Notes: generated by a model not told the origin, from the letters alone. Positions 47,345 through 58,238 are shown, numbered from the stretch's first letter. The stretch: 64,000 nucleotides of DNA from Trichobilharzia regenti (GCA_944472135.2 OX235270.1:118745842-118809841), one strand, 5' to 3'. Translations and numbers: made by a program.

Positions 47345-48297
47345 TTTACCACGTGAATTATTGAAGATGGTGAAGTGAATGTGGCAGTACGAAAAAACTG
47401 CCTAATGTCACCGATGATATTACTGACTGTGGTAAACTGGAACATGCGGCACACTGCACGGGAGCACCGAAATAGGTACTATGTTTAGCCGAGAGGAAGA
47501 TTCAAACTTCGCGAGCAATTTATATCTAATGTCATAAAAAACTCGAAGGTCTACAATCGAAAATCAACAAGTTGACAGAAGAGCTTGGCAGCGAAGACAG
47601 GAACTTCAAGTGAATATGGACAAAACAAAGTTGATGAAGGTGCATAACCAACGACAACAGCAAAGACCAGTCAAAATTAGTTGGAGAGATCTATTTGAAG
47701 CTACCATTTCGACTTACCTAGGCAACACTGTTTTAACTACAGACGACACGGATCAGTATGTCAAGGCCAGAAGGATAGGAAAGACAATGTGGAAACCTAC
47801 CGAAATCAGCATAAGAAACAAGATCCTGGTTTTCAACACTAGTGTATAACCAGTGAGTGTTTCTACACACAGTTTAGAGAATTGGCGCGTCATGAAAATC
47901 ATTTACAAATAGCTACCTTCGCTGGCTCAATACCGACGATGAAAATGACCAGAAGAGATTATCGATAAAGAGCTCTGGCGACGAATCAACCAAGCAACTA
48001 TGCTCTGCCTAACTAATATGGAGAAAGAGACACAGATGGATTCGACATATACTGAGGTGACTGTTGGATGAAATCATGTGCCAGGTCCTCGAGTAGAACG
48101 CGGATGGGATACGACGAGTTCATCACTGGTTCGAGAGTGACGTGAAGGATATCGTATGAGGAGGGAATGAAAGCTTGTAGGCAGTTTGTGTCCAGCCAAC
48201 GAATACTGAAGGAAACAGCGTGAAATGGAGATGTACTGCCGAGACCCTATATTCCTATCACTACCAAAGAAAGTAATGATGATAATAATAACAATAG
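47345..48297 (+). mobile_element. RTE-A, 5'-truncated, decayed
   Basis: Starts near the VRQGCLMSP codons (CTGCCTAATGTCACCGATG, 47399). It continues through EDSNFASNLYLMS, NMDKTKLMKVHNQRQQ, YLGNTVLTTDDTDQYVKAR and IRNKILVFNTSV, and ends GAGACCCTATATTCCTATC plus (AAT)n-like repeats at 48278-48297. The 3' half is also part of the left arm of the 849-bp inverted repeat. Confidence 0.78.
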
Positions 48298-48592
48298 GAA
48301 ATTGTGACACATGCCTAATTTCAAGAGTGATTATATCAATGACTGGCGCCAGTTAGAGGATCACCGAAAGCACACGGTAAGTGAGGAGGTATTTCGTCCT
48401 ACTTTGAGAATCTTCCGCGCTACGCCTCTTGGTCTTAAATGGCACCTTGGATTCTGTTGAATTGTGACGGTATAATTTTTGAAATCACACCTATAGAAAC
48501 TCAGTGTTTAAAAGTTATTTTCTACTGTTTATTGTTGGCTAACTAACTACGAGATGAACGTATTCGGTTTTTAACGAGGAATCGTGAACACT
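47744..48592 (+). repeat. 849-bp inverted repeat, left arm
   Basis: Near-identical in reverse complement to 52695-53543; both arms are 849 bp with only scattered differences seen. It contains the RTE-A 3' half (47744-48297) plus about 295 bp of downstream DNA, including a decayed hammerhead-SINE scrap (TATTTCGTCCTACTTTGAGA at about 48390). The RTE-A continues outward past the left border, marking this as the likely source copy. Confidence 0.9.
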
Positions 48593-48639
48593 GAGAGTTT
48601 ACAACAATAAAAAAAACTTACTGCTGTTCCATCTTATCT

Positions 48640-49228
48640 CTTACTTGTTCCACAATAAATTTCTGTGATGTCATGTAAGAAACTAGCGAATACAATATTG
48701 TCGGACCCCGAGCATCCTCTCTATACGCATCTATCTCCTTGCATTTCATCTGGTAGAACTAGAAGCAGCTATAGGAGGCTATATGCTAGGACTATCAAAT
48801 ACAAAAACTCCACAATACCATATCTGGCACAGCTGTTATGTGATGAGAAATCCGTTAGGTATGACACGATAAACTTACTGCAGCACTCTAACAAATAGTC
48901 TCAGTAGTTTTTGTTTTCCTTTCCTCGTTACTATTACACTGTTGTTCTCATCTTCTACCACACATCAACTTTATATTTCAAATCCTGTGGTGCATTGTTT
49001 GAAATGAAATACTCTATGCTGTTTTTTCTTAATTTTGAATTTTTCTTTATTTTATTTATTTATAACTTATTTATTTTATTTTTATTTATTTATCTTTGAT
49101 TTTTAAAAATATTATATAATTTATGAGATAATTAGATGCAATATACTGTAATGCACGCTGAAAATTCCATACCTGTACCACAAATACCGTTTGGAATAAA
49201 GCTGTTATTATTATTATTATTATTATTC
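48640..49228 (+). mobile_element. LINE-C non-LTR retrotransposon 3' end
   Basis: The C-terminal coding end is at 48665-48895 (PEHPLYTHLSPCISSGRTRS then SYRRLYARTIKYKNSTIPYL), which resembles the last domain of Jockey/I-group LINE RTs (HPLxxxL ... R..RYxNSxxPxxxxLL). After a T-rich 3' UTR it ends GCTGAAAATTCCATACCTG, TTTGGAATAAAGCTG and an (TTA)n tail (49201-49228). The same end is used by SINE N1. Confidence 0.65.
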
Positions 49229-50207
49229 TGATGTGATTCCAGTTCACCTTTATTGTCTGTTGTGTGCTTAAATTAATGAATTTGTACTTACAGAGACTGA
49301 AGAGGAATTTATTGAAAATAGCTCTTCGCTCCACTGTCATTATTAGTCTTAGGTATCAAATAGCAATATTTAAACTCATTCAGTGACGGCTTCATTCTGG
49401 TAACTGAATCTGCTGTAGATTTCTTAATCTTATTCATTGTTCTTCTTAATTCCCACATATGGACCCACTGTAATGTGTTCAATAACTTTTTTGGTATATA
49501 TTCAGATTTATTCATAACTGCTGTTAAGTTTCTCTTATCAGTAAATGATGCTGTATAACACTGTAAAACTTTATCAGATAAATTTATTCTATTGTGGAAT
49601 TAGCGACTATGTTTATTATCATTCATCTCTTTCGCTACTATGCATTCTGTGGTGTTCATAAATGCAATTGTACATCTAACAAAAATGAAACCGTTGAGAA
49701 GAGCCTTTTCACTGAGCTACTTGTTTTTTCATCAGTTTTTGAATGCGTAGCCATCAGTTTGACATGACTATACTAGCAGTTCAGCTAGGTTTTGGTAGGT
49801 GGGGCAGGATATAAACAACAATTATGGAACATGAATTTTGGATTTAAGGATAAAAAATGATGAGTCATCATCCTTTTGAATCATACCCTGTTCACCTTTA
49901 ATTAAGTCAGGGTAAATGAGTACAAAACTAAGTCCTCAGTCACATATATACACGCAAACAAGAACACATTACGTGAACTAACAACCCCGCGGATGACCTG
50001 ATAAGTTATCTGTCTTTTCTAATTGCCACCTTTTCATCTATCCTAACTAATGTAATTGGAATATTGACTATCTAAATTTTATCATGACTAAACTAATTGA
50101 CCTATGACCTATCTTACTTGGTGAGTGGATCAATCACAGGGATTTGAATGATTTTAAGAGAGACCATGAGGTGACTTCTGTTAGAAAACTACTGAAGGAC
50201 AGGGGAA
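49229..50207. other. No gene; small shared motif at 49546-49605
   Basis: TATAACACTG..A.ACTTTATCAGATAAATTTATT recurs at about 55022-55080, so part of this is dispersed repeat of unknown type. No coding sequence recognised. Confidence 0.4.
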
Positions 50208-50470
50208 ACAGGCGGGATCCACTAAGTTGAGTGTGAGGACAAATAATTCCCGATTACATCGTCTGGCGATTGTGCGATATGGCGAGAATTGGTAGAAGAT
50301 AGAATTCACGGAACACTGGATTCCGTCTCAGTGGCTTAGGAGTCAGCGAGCTTAGTCTCGTGAAGTTTCCAGGCTCTATCCCTGGTGGGGTGGTGGGTTT
50401 CTACTGCTAAATGGCTGCAAACTACAACGAAACGACTGTCCATATATCGGTGGTTTTCACATAGCTGTAC
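50208..50470 (+). mobile_element. SINE S2 copy, decayed
   Basis: Has the 5' leader (GAGTGTGAGGACAAATAATTC), an A-box-like CAGTGGCTTAGGAGTCA, a weak B box, then CTACTGCTAAATGGCTGCAAA and CAACGAAACGACTGTCCAT in the hammerhead position. Stem II and core are mutated. Confidence 0.6.
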
Positions 50471-51370
50471 AATCGCATTTATATATATTTATTCGTGTGT
50501 GTGTGTACATGAGGTTTGTCAAGTTCAGATAATTGATCAGGTAATAGAAGAATGATCTAATATAGAAACAAGGTTAGTCAGACAGCAACTAAATTAAGAT
50601 TGAGTTAGTAAGTTAGATGACGTATTATAATTTACTAAAATGTTTCAACTTAAGTCAGGGTGGCAACAGAGGTAATTACAGGTAGAGACTAAGTAGAAGT
50701 GGTGTAGATAATAATACCATTTAAATTAGAACTGAAATTGAGCAAATAAGTTGGATAACGTAACATAAATGACTAGAAATTGAGCGTTGGTCAAGTCAGT
50801 AACAGTGGTAGTGACGTGTAGAAATTAAATCGGGTGGGGGTAGAGAATAAGAAAGCTGAAAATGCAAAATATTACAATTGAGAAGACAAAATAATACGAA
50901 TGAAGGGACAGAAGAGAAAAAAGATTAGGTAGAATTTACTTGTCGGGTTATAAGATAGATTACGTTCATTGCAAGTGTAGTGATTGAACGAACTTCTTCT
51001 GTATGCAGAGTTCAGCGCTTAGCAAGTGAATCGCCATTGCTTCTGCAGTTTGAAGGAGTCTGATTCATATACCTTTAGGAAGACTACTTCTTAGTCTGTA
51101 GACGACTTTGAAGTTTGTTTGGGGTGTAGCTTGGTGTCCGGATTCTATCAGATGTTCTAACAAGGAGCTTCATCTTTTTTGAATCACACAGTATTATACA
51201 GTAATATTTACTGATGACGTTTTGAGCACAATTTATTGTTTATAATCATATCAAGGTACTCACACAACTTTCTAACTTCGTTTATGTAATTCCATTATTT
51301 TTCATCGCTTGACTTGATTGGTAGTAGTATTTTCCATATTCCCTGTAAGAGTGATGAGTCATTCTTATTG

Positions 51371-51612
51371 TAAAGTATTGGTTTTGTAGGGCTTTTGTTT
51401 GATTGCATGGGGGATTTCACCATGAGCTAACATTGGTTAGAGAATCACTGGAAAACCTGGGAGTACTGGAGGGCTATTTCGTCCTAGTTTGGGACTCTTT
51501 AGCAGTACGCACCCACCGGGGTTCGAACTTAGGACCTTCTGGTTACAAGGCGAGCTCGTAGACCACTGAGCCACTGGGACCCGATCCAATAGACTTTGAC
51601 TCCTAACTTCTG
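51371..51612 (-). mobile_element. SINE S2 copy with near-complete hammerhead
   Basis: Minus strand: leader CAGAAGTTAGGAGTCAAAG, A box TGGCTCAGTGG, B box AGTTCGAACCCC, hammerhead at 51508-51462, then CTCTAACCAATGTTAGCTCA and the 3' end CTACAAAACCAATAC. Insertion edges are set by comparison with the empty paralogue at about 30370-30400. Confidence 0.85.
51462..51508 (-). ncRNA. Hammerhead ribozyme, type I, one core change
   Basis: Stem I GUACUG/CAGUAC intact. The core is CUAAAGA instead of CUGANGA (G5 to A). Stem II GUCC CAAACUA GGAC intact, GAAA intact. Stem III UAG/CCC is weakened and the cleavage triplet reads CUC instead of GUC. Predicted inactive. Confidence 0.75.
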
Positions 51613-52024
51613 CACGTATTGGGTGTAGATTCGATGAACAAGAATTCAATAATCAATCTCTGTCTCTCCACTTACCTATATTGCTTCATGGAATTTAAAC
51701 TCACTCTCATCCTATTGTGTGGTTGTGTGTTAATGCCTGCAGTACAATATCTGAGCTTTTTTCTAAATTACTTATCTTCTCGGGATCAATCATTCTTACA
51801 TTAGCTAAATTCTTATGTTCCTGCAGTCTGACTACCCCTTATCTACTAGTTTGACCTATATAGCTGACCTCACAGTTTTTGTTCAATATGAATACGATAG
51901 TACATTTCTGGAAGATGATTCGTCGAAGATGGAAATTTCTTCAGTTTTGGATCTTCATTTTATTTATGTATCTGAGATATCCTTGAATAAGCAGCCTACT
52001 GCTATTGTAATTATTAATGACTAA

Positions 52025-52690
52025 ATGTATTCTAAAAGTCATAGTTCCGATCCACAGCCTCCTGACTACTGACTAGCCTGACACTTTCCCAGCTGACCTA
52101 CAAGACCCAACCAGGCATCCCTGTAAAAGCTGAAACGTCTTTTTTTGTGGTGATTTTTGACTACTTTACACTTTCGGCTTTATTGAACAAACAAAGTGAG
52201 CGACTCATGGAGAATTCGTATTAGGACATATAGAAAATCAAAGCAAGTGATTCAGAGAAGAAACTCTTTTTCAACGAATTTATTATCAAGTTTTACAGTC
52301 ATATAAATTTAGGATTTAAAAAAAATTATTATGTGAATTGTGACGAAAAATACTGGTTATGTACTTTATGAAATATTTCACGAAATGTATAAAACTCAAG
52401 GTAGTTTGTAAAACTTAATTAGTAGGTTATTTATTACCGAGCTGTACAATCATATATTTATGTGGTTGTATAGCTTGGTAATAAATTCTTTGCAGATAGT
52501 GTCTTTACTGAGTGACCTGCATTGATTTTCCAAGAGACTGAGTTGACAAGGCTGACATGCTAATTGTTTAGCTGACTAAGTGGTACCCAGTGATAGGAAG
52601 AGATTGACTTTTTCAGTTCCCAATACTGTCCTACTTCCATCAAACCAATAATATTCATGATTGTCTGTCTTTATATCCGGCTTCGTAAAC
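52025..52690. other. No recognisable gene
   Basis: AT-rich, no family recognised. Confidence 0.4.
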
Positions 52691-52694
52691 CCAT

Positions 52695-53543
52695 AGTGTT
52701 CACGATTCCTCGTTAAAAACCGAATACGTTCATCTCGTAGTTAGTTAGCCAACAATAAACAGTAGAAAATAACTTTTAAACACTGAGTTTCTATAGGTGT
52801 GATTTCAAAAATTATACCGTCACAATTCAACAGAATCCAAGGTGCCATTTAAGACCAAGAGGCGTAGCGCGGAAGATTCTCAAAGTAGGACGAAATACCT
52901 CCTCACTTACCGTGTGCTTTCGGTGATCCTCTAACTGGCGCCAGTCATTGATATAATCACTCTTGAAATTAGGCATGTGTCACAATTTCCTATTGTTATT
53001 ATTATCATCATTACTTTCTTTGGTAGTGAGAGGAATATAGGGTCTCGGCAGTACATCTCCATTTCACGCTGTTTCCTTCAGTATTCGTTGGCTGGACACA
53101 AACTGCCTACAAGCTTTCATTCCCTCCTCATACGATATCCTTCACGTCACTCTCGAACCAGTGATGAACTCGTCGTATCCCATCCGCGTTCTACTCGAGG
53201 ACCTGGCACATGATTTCATCCAACAGTCACCTCAGTATATGTCGAATCCATCTGTGTCTCTTTCTCCATATTAGTTAGGCAGAGCATAGTTGCTTGGTTG
53301 ATTCGTCGCCAGAGCTCTTTATCGATAATCTCTTCTGGTCACTTTCATCTTCAGTGTTGAGCCAACGAAGGTAGCTATTTGTAAATGATTTTCATGACGC
53401 GCCAATTCTCTAAACTGTGTGTACAAACACTCACTGGTTATACACTAGTGTTGAAAATCAGGATCTTGTTTCTTATGCTGATTTCGGTAGGTTTCCACAT
53501 TGTCTTTCCTATCCTTCTGGCCTTGACATACTGATCCGTGTCG
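52695..53543 (-). repeat. 849-bp inverted repeat, right arm
   Basis: Inverted partner of 47744-48592, carrying the same truncated RTE-A 3' half (minus, 52990-53543). The RTE-A stops exactly at 53543, where a SINE S2 begins, unlike the left arm where it continues. Confidence 0.9.
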
Positions 53544-53545
53544 CC

Positions 53546-53768
53546 ACTGAATCAGGCCCCAGTGGCTTTATGGTCCACGAGCTCGTCATATCACCAGAAG
53601 GCATTGGGTTCGAACTCCGTGGGTGCGTACTGATGAAGATTCCTAAACCAGGGCGAAACAACTGTCCAGTACTCCAATTCGGTTTTCTAATGGTTCTCTA
53701 ACTTATGTCATGTGATAGTAAAATCCTCCAACCAGTCAAAATAATTCCCTACAAAATACCAATACGTG
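53546..53768 (+). mobile_element. SINE S2 copy
   Basis: A-box CCCAGTGGCTTTATGG, B box GGGTTCGAACTCC (about 53605), hammerhead at 53627-53672, GGTTCTCTAACTTATGTCAT, then CCCTACAAAATACCAATACG at the 3' end. Confidence 0.8.
53627..53672 (+). ncRNA. Hammerhead ribozyme motif, mutated
   Basis: GUACUG/CAGUAC stem I, then AUGAAGA where CUGAAGA is expected (C3 to A). Stem II UUCC..GGGC is imperfect. GAAA, stem III CAA/CUG and cleavage site GUC are present. C3 is invariant in hammerheads, so it is probably inactive. Confidence 0.65.
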
Positions 53769-54080
53769 ATAATATCTATTTATTCATTATATGATGGAGA
53801 AAGTCAACGCCATTTTTTAACAAAAGTACGTGTTTTGAGGATGAGTGTAATTAGTGGTCTGTTGGACATTGTAAACAATGTAGAAAAATTAACCAAGAAA
53901 TGGGGTAGACTAGAAGTGAGTTCAAGAGTGACAAATAAGAGTTAGAATGATGTTGAAATATAATTTGCAGAATACCTCGCGGTGTCTGTGAGGCGAAATG
54001 AGTAGGAAGTGATCAAATAATCAGAGCATATGAATTTAGCTAAGCATAGAATGGTAATTGGTGGATGCTGACTAGCAGTG

Positions 54081-54128
54081 GAATCCAGAATGCGCATTTC
54101 GTCCTATTTGGGACTCGTCATCTGGATG
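54081..54128 (-). ncRNA. S-alpha-type hammerhead ribozyme, inverted copy
   Basis: Minus: stem I AUCCAG/CUGGAU, AUGACGA in place of CUGACGA, stem II GUCC CAAAUA GGAC, GAAA, stem III UGC/GCA, cleavage after AUU. This is essentially the schistosome S-alpha satellite hammerhead with C3 changed to A. It lies head-to-head with the copy at 54238. Confidence 0.8.
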
Positions 54129-54330
54129 TGGATCTCGTGGCTTAAGTGGTCTAGTAGATAACTCCCTGGCGTTTGAAACTATGGACACTGGGTTCGAGAC
54201 TCGGTGGGAACATTATCACTCACTGAAGAATGCACCTGCATCCAGATGACGAGTCCCGAATAGCACGAAATGGTTATCCTGAATTCCACTGTCAGTCACC
54301 ATCGACCAATTAACTTCTAACTACATGCCC
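54129..54330 (+). mobile_element. SINE S1 (S-alpha-like) with pol III boxes
   Basis: A box TGGCTTAAGTGG (54138-54149), B box GGGTTCGAGACT (54190-54201), then a hammerhead at 54238-54286 and the trailing TTCCACTGTCAGTCACCAT typical of the S-alpha 3' part. It is about 200 bp. A second, inverted hammerhead-containing fragment abuts its 5' end. Confidence 0.8.
54238..54286 (+). ncRNA. S-alpha-type hammerhead ribozyme
   Basis: Stem I AUCCAG with CUGAAU (one G to A weakening), AUGACGA (C3 to A, as in the inverted partner), stem II GUCC CGAAUA GCAC with one mismatch, GAAA, short stem III, cleavage at AUC. Shared C3A in both copies suggests they descend from one already mutated source. Confidence 0.75.
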
Positions 54331-56256
54331 AGACATTGTTGATTTATCTGCACAGGAAGCCGGGACCTGAGACCGAGCACTTCGGTCCAATCAATCGACG
54401 GGAAAATCCAAAAATGAATTAAATACGTTTAGAATAACTGGCTCCACAAAGATGAATTATTTGGAAAAGAACCAAGCAGTCAGAATCCAATCACTGTCAC
54501 GCAGACACACATTCGAGTGGAATATAGCTGCAGTTCTGGAAAGTGATACAGATGGGTTATTGTATGGGTTGACTAGTGAATCTGGGTTTATTGAATTTGC
54601 ACTCATTACCTACAACATAAATGACTCAGCATCAATACCAAATGTATGGAAGAAGTTACTACGAATCACACCAAAAAAAAGAAATATTGTTGAGTTTTGT
54701 TTTTATTCCAGTTTACCTTGTCACATTCTACCATTTCATTTATTTTACTGACAAAGCACCTAATTTCCCATCTTATTTCATTTTATTAACAACACTCGTC
54801 TTATTTCCCATCATAACGCTACTGTTATTTCCGAATTTACTTTATCTTCCTATAATCTGTTTCACAGATGTCTGTTCAACGTTGTACTGACTTTCATTTA
54901 TTCACACATATGTCCATTCAGTTTGTTACGCATGTATATCAACGAAGTAGGAAAGTTATCTGAGTGCCTTGATACGATTACGAGCAATAAACTGTGGTCG
55001 AAGCATCGACAGTAGATAATACTGCCTATATAACACTGAGACTTTATCAGATAAATTTATTATATGATGGAATTATTAGTCTTCCACAGTGCCCAGGTTC
55101 TATTCTTATAGTTCATAATACTAATGAATGCATAAGAGAGTCATAGTTACGTAATTAGATAAATGATATAATAGGTGAGTTGCTGTCAGAATGGACATAG
55201 GAACAATGGAAGTGTTATGTTGAATGAATACTTAAAAGGATACAGGAGACCGCAACATGGTCGTTGAAGAATTCTGTTTTGTATACAGACCTTCGGTTCC
55301 TCTCTCTAGATAGCAAAACAGAAGAAAGCTATCGAAAACAGACTCTTCACTCCACCAACTGGCTTTATTTTGATTGTTGTTTAGATGGAAGTTATTCACG
55401 AATTGAAAAGCACCAATGTCATGAACCCCTATTTATATGACAGCTGGGTAGGACCTAAGTGAATTCTATTAAAATAACGATCTGTTTAAGCAGATGGGTC
55501 TCGAAGTTAATCGTGTGACTACCGGTTTGATGCAACGTGACTACAACTGAGGTTTTTATTTCACCTTTGATAGTTGCTTATTGCTTCAGTTCACTATCGA
55601 CCAATATAATGTTGATAAAATAGATTTATTCTAGAATGAAGAAAATAATTACTGGAACTCCGACTCAGTTGTTTACTAAAAAATCCAACTGTTTTTTATA
55701 GTTCATTTCTGTGTGTTGTTGTGGTTTCACACAACAGTGAATAAATGCAAATTACATCCAAAATATTTTATGTCTATCCAAATGATGTCTATATTTATGA
55801 TAGCAAAAACTTGTTCTCACAGTCAGGTTGCTTTCTGTATTATACCATCGACGCTCCTAAACTTCAAGGTTAGTTACCACCTGAAACAACTAAATGCTTG
55901 CATATTTGGCGAAGTCACTATACACAGTTATACAATATATATATCAGTTGAAATGATATCAGATTAAAACGAGAGAAAAAAATTGTTTGAATTCACTATA
56001 GGCTCTGTTTATTGGTCTAATTTAAAATCGATTAATTAAGGCATTGAACTGTTCATACTTCAACCATTAATACAATTAAAACACGTATACGTACGCATGC
56101 ATGCATGCATACACCTACTCACGCCAAAATGCATACACTAAACAAAATACAATAAACATTACATAGATTAATACTACTATTCACGAAAGAAGTATAAAAT
56201 AAAATGAACAGAAACGTTAAGTAAATTGTTTAAAATAATAATAATAATTCATTTCG
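54331..56256. other. No recognisable gene
   Basis: Contains an orphan 99-codon open frame (54452-54751, SLSRRHTFEWNIAAVLESD), origin unknown, and a copy of the small motif seen at 49546. Possible 3' UTR of the minus-strand exon lies at its right end; a TTTATT (AATAAA on minus) occurs near 56008. Confidence 0.4.
56093..56113. repeat. (GCAT)n microsatellite
   Basis: GCATGCATGCATGCAT within alternating purine-pyrimidine sequence. Confidence 0.85.
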
Positions 56257-56655
56257 TCAGTTTTTTAATAATCGTATTCGTGCTGCATCATATTGATCAG
56301 TATATTTCATGGGTAAATGAGATTCAATGTCCAATAAACTGTCTAGCAATGTTTGTATCCAGGCTGGTGAAAACTGTAGAGACGGTGATAATGATGATGA
56401 TGATGATGATGATGGAGTTTGAGACGCGGAAGGAAGTGCTAATGATAAAATTGTGTCTGAAGATTTGAATTGTAGTTGTTTTTGTAAATTTAATAAAAAA
56501 TAACACAAACACTCTAATAAACAATCCATTAAAACATGCAATTCCGAAATGAACACCTCCATGTTAGTATTGACGGTGAGACTACTTTGACCTTGTCCAC
56601 TAACCATTTGAGTTCTGTTCACTTGATTTATTTTTTCGTAAACCAAGTTGGATAT
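56257..56655 (-). CDS. Terminal exon of an unidentified host gene
   Basis: 132 codons plus stop, uninterrupted, preceded on minus by TTTATTTCTGTTTATGCAG|, a convincing acceptor in phase 0. The exon begins ISNLVYEKINQVNRTQMV. A hydrophobic helical block MEVFISELHVLMDCLLECLC follows (with YFLLNLQ), then a Ser run (SSSSSSS from a TCA repeat) and a C-terminal WIQTLLDSLLDIESHLP segment ending ARIRLLKN. Helical, leucine-rich composition fits an alpha-solenoid or scaffold protein, but I do not recognise the family. No transposon motif is present and composition differs from the TE ORFs. Upstream exons are not identified in this window. Confidence 0.55.
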   Translation of the reverse strand: MSNLVYEKINQVNRTQMVSGQGQSSLTVNTNMEVFISELHVLMDCLLECLCYFLLNLQKQLQFKSSDTILSLALPSASQTPSSSSSSSLSPSLQFSPAWIQTLLDSLLDIESHLPMKYTDQYDAARIRLLKN

Positions 56656-57721
56656 CTGCATAAACAGAAATAAAGTGAAAGCAATGCCAGTTACTATATG
56701 AAGGTGTACCTAGAGGTGAGTTTCTTCATAATAATGCCTACAGTCATACACTAGCCACCAGTTACTTTACATCTTCTGACTGATAGCAGACTAAAAGAAG
56801 AGAAAGAAATCTTTCATAGCTGTTGTCAAAATGAGTCCAATATTCCGACTTTTCACTAGCAGCGATTCGATTACTTTCAAAAAGGGATATTCAACAACGG
56901 CACTAATGAGCAGTGGTGCTGCTCACTTGTCAACAGCTTGTAACCTGAAGGTCCAGAGTGCTGGACATGGTCTAGTAGTAAGTGAAAACTACTGATTCAG
57001 CCCTATACGAGGACAAAATCGATACACAGTGCTTCTTAGTTTCAATGATTCTCTGACAAAATCTTCACTAAAAAGCAGATCAAACTGTAAATTACACACA
57101 AGAAGATTGTGAAATATGAAAATAGGCATGCAGAATATAATGATGATAATGAACAACAATCAATCTACGTCTGTTGAATTAAGCCATAATGAAGAAAGTC
57201 AGTCATAACCATTGTGAAACAAATCAATAAATTTCAAAACGTGAATTTCTAACAATATCAAAATATAATTCCACTGGGATCAACAAAATAACCTAAAAGA
57301 AGGGGTGATTTGGCGACCGACCAACTTCAAACTTGTTACAACAGTGATTTTGTTGTAAATTCCTATGAAAAGTTAGACGTGTTCACTTTCTTTGAGGTTG
57401 TACTAAACATGAATGGTATTGTTTTATTGGAAGCTCAACGTAAGACAAACGTTTCTTTGACCTATATCTTGCGCCAGTTGGCACCAGTTTCACACCCACC
57501 GCCCCGCTTGAAATTGCTTATATATATATATATATATATACTCCATTTTACCAACCTGACCGACTAAGTAATAATATGTCATATTCACATAAGTCAGTCA
57601 GCATTATACGGTATTTTGCACATTTAAGGTTAACTATATGGCGTGTATTCAGCTTCAAGTAGTGCAAATTTAAATTCCTGTGCATTATTGTTCAACCTTT
57701 TTATTTAGTTGTTATAATCAG
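56656..57721. other. Presumed intron of the minus-strand gene; no exon seen
   Basis: Includes a (TA)n tract at 57520-57541. The 85-codon frame at 57310 runs into that tract and is probably spurious. Confidence 0.4.
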
Positions 57722-58045
57722 GTGTTGGTTTGTAGGGATTTGATTGGCTACAGGATTTCATCATGAGCTGACATTGGTTAGAGAACAATTGGAAAACCAA
57801 TAGGGAGTACTGGACAGCTGTTTCGTCCTAGTTTGGGGCTCTTCACAATACGCACCCACCTGGGTTCGAACCTGGGACCTTCTGGTTACAAGGCGGGCTC
57901 GTAGACCATTAAGCCACTGGGACCCGATCCAATGGCCAGCCCATGAACTCTAACTTCTGCAGATTCACGACATAGCCCGACTCCTAGCCAATGCCTTCGG
58001 CGAGTATTTGTCCTCACAGTCGACCTGATGCACCCTACCGTTTTG
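57722..58045 (-). mobile_element. SINE S2, longest copy
   Basis: Minus: 5' leader GTCGACTGTGAGGACAAATA through CAGAAGTTAGAGTTCATGG, A box TGGCTTAATGG, B box GGTTCGAACCC, hammerhead 57851-57805, GTTCTCTAACCAATGTCAGC, and the 3' end TCAAATCCCTACAAACCAAC. The leader of about 110 nt upstream of the A box is shared with 62479 and 50208 copies, so it is part of the element. Confidence 0.85.
57805..57851 (-). ncRNA. Hammerhead ribozyme, type I, C3 deleted
   Basis: GUAUUG then UGAAGA (one base short of CUGAAGA), stem II GCCC CAAACUA GGAC (one mismatch), GAAA, perfect stem III CAG/CUG, cleavage GUC, then CAGUAC. The catalytic 3' half is intact; the 5' core is broken. Confidence 0.75.
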
Positions 58046-58238
58046 TTCTGCTCCATACACTTTTACGTCCCAATTTAAGTTCACTAAAGAGAAACTTGTG
58101 CATCAAACATTATGAGCGATAACAACTATTAAAGAAAATTACAGGTTTGACCACAGGATGACATTAGCTGGAGAACCATTGGAAAACCAGGCTGTAGTGG
58201 AAGATTGTTTTGTCTTAGTTTAGGATGGATGGTTGTGT
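58046..58238. repeat. Direct repeat of about 190 bp, copy 1
   Basis: CTCCATACACTTTTACGTCC to TTAGTTTAGGATGG is nearly identical to 63253-63440. The right half is an inverted S2 SINE 3' half (GAACCATTGGAAAACCAGG). The left half is unique to these two sites. Confidence 0.8.

Larger units (their letters stand above)
50940..51800 (-). mobile_element. Possible PLE 3' region containing a SINE
   Basis: Minus translation near 51060-50990 gives FKLQKQWRFTC-type sequence in one frame and an AEAMAIHLLSAELCIQKKF-like reading, which resembles the GIY-YIG-linked end of PLE proteins. The rest is non-coding and matches 30182-30546. Assignment is tentative. Confidence 0.35.

Noticed and set aside
57310..57567. 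85-codon plus-strand frame
   Set aside because: Ends in a (TA)n tract coding IYIYIYI and has no family motif or splice signals.
57840..57935. tRNA gene suggested by A and B boxes
   Set aside because: No acceptor-stem pairing found; part of the dispersed S2 element.
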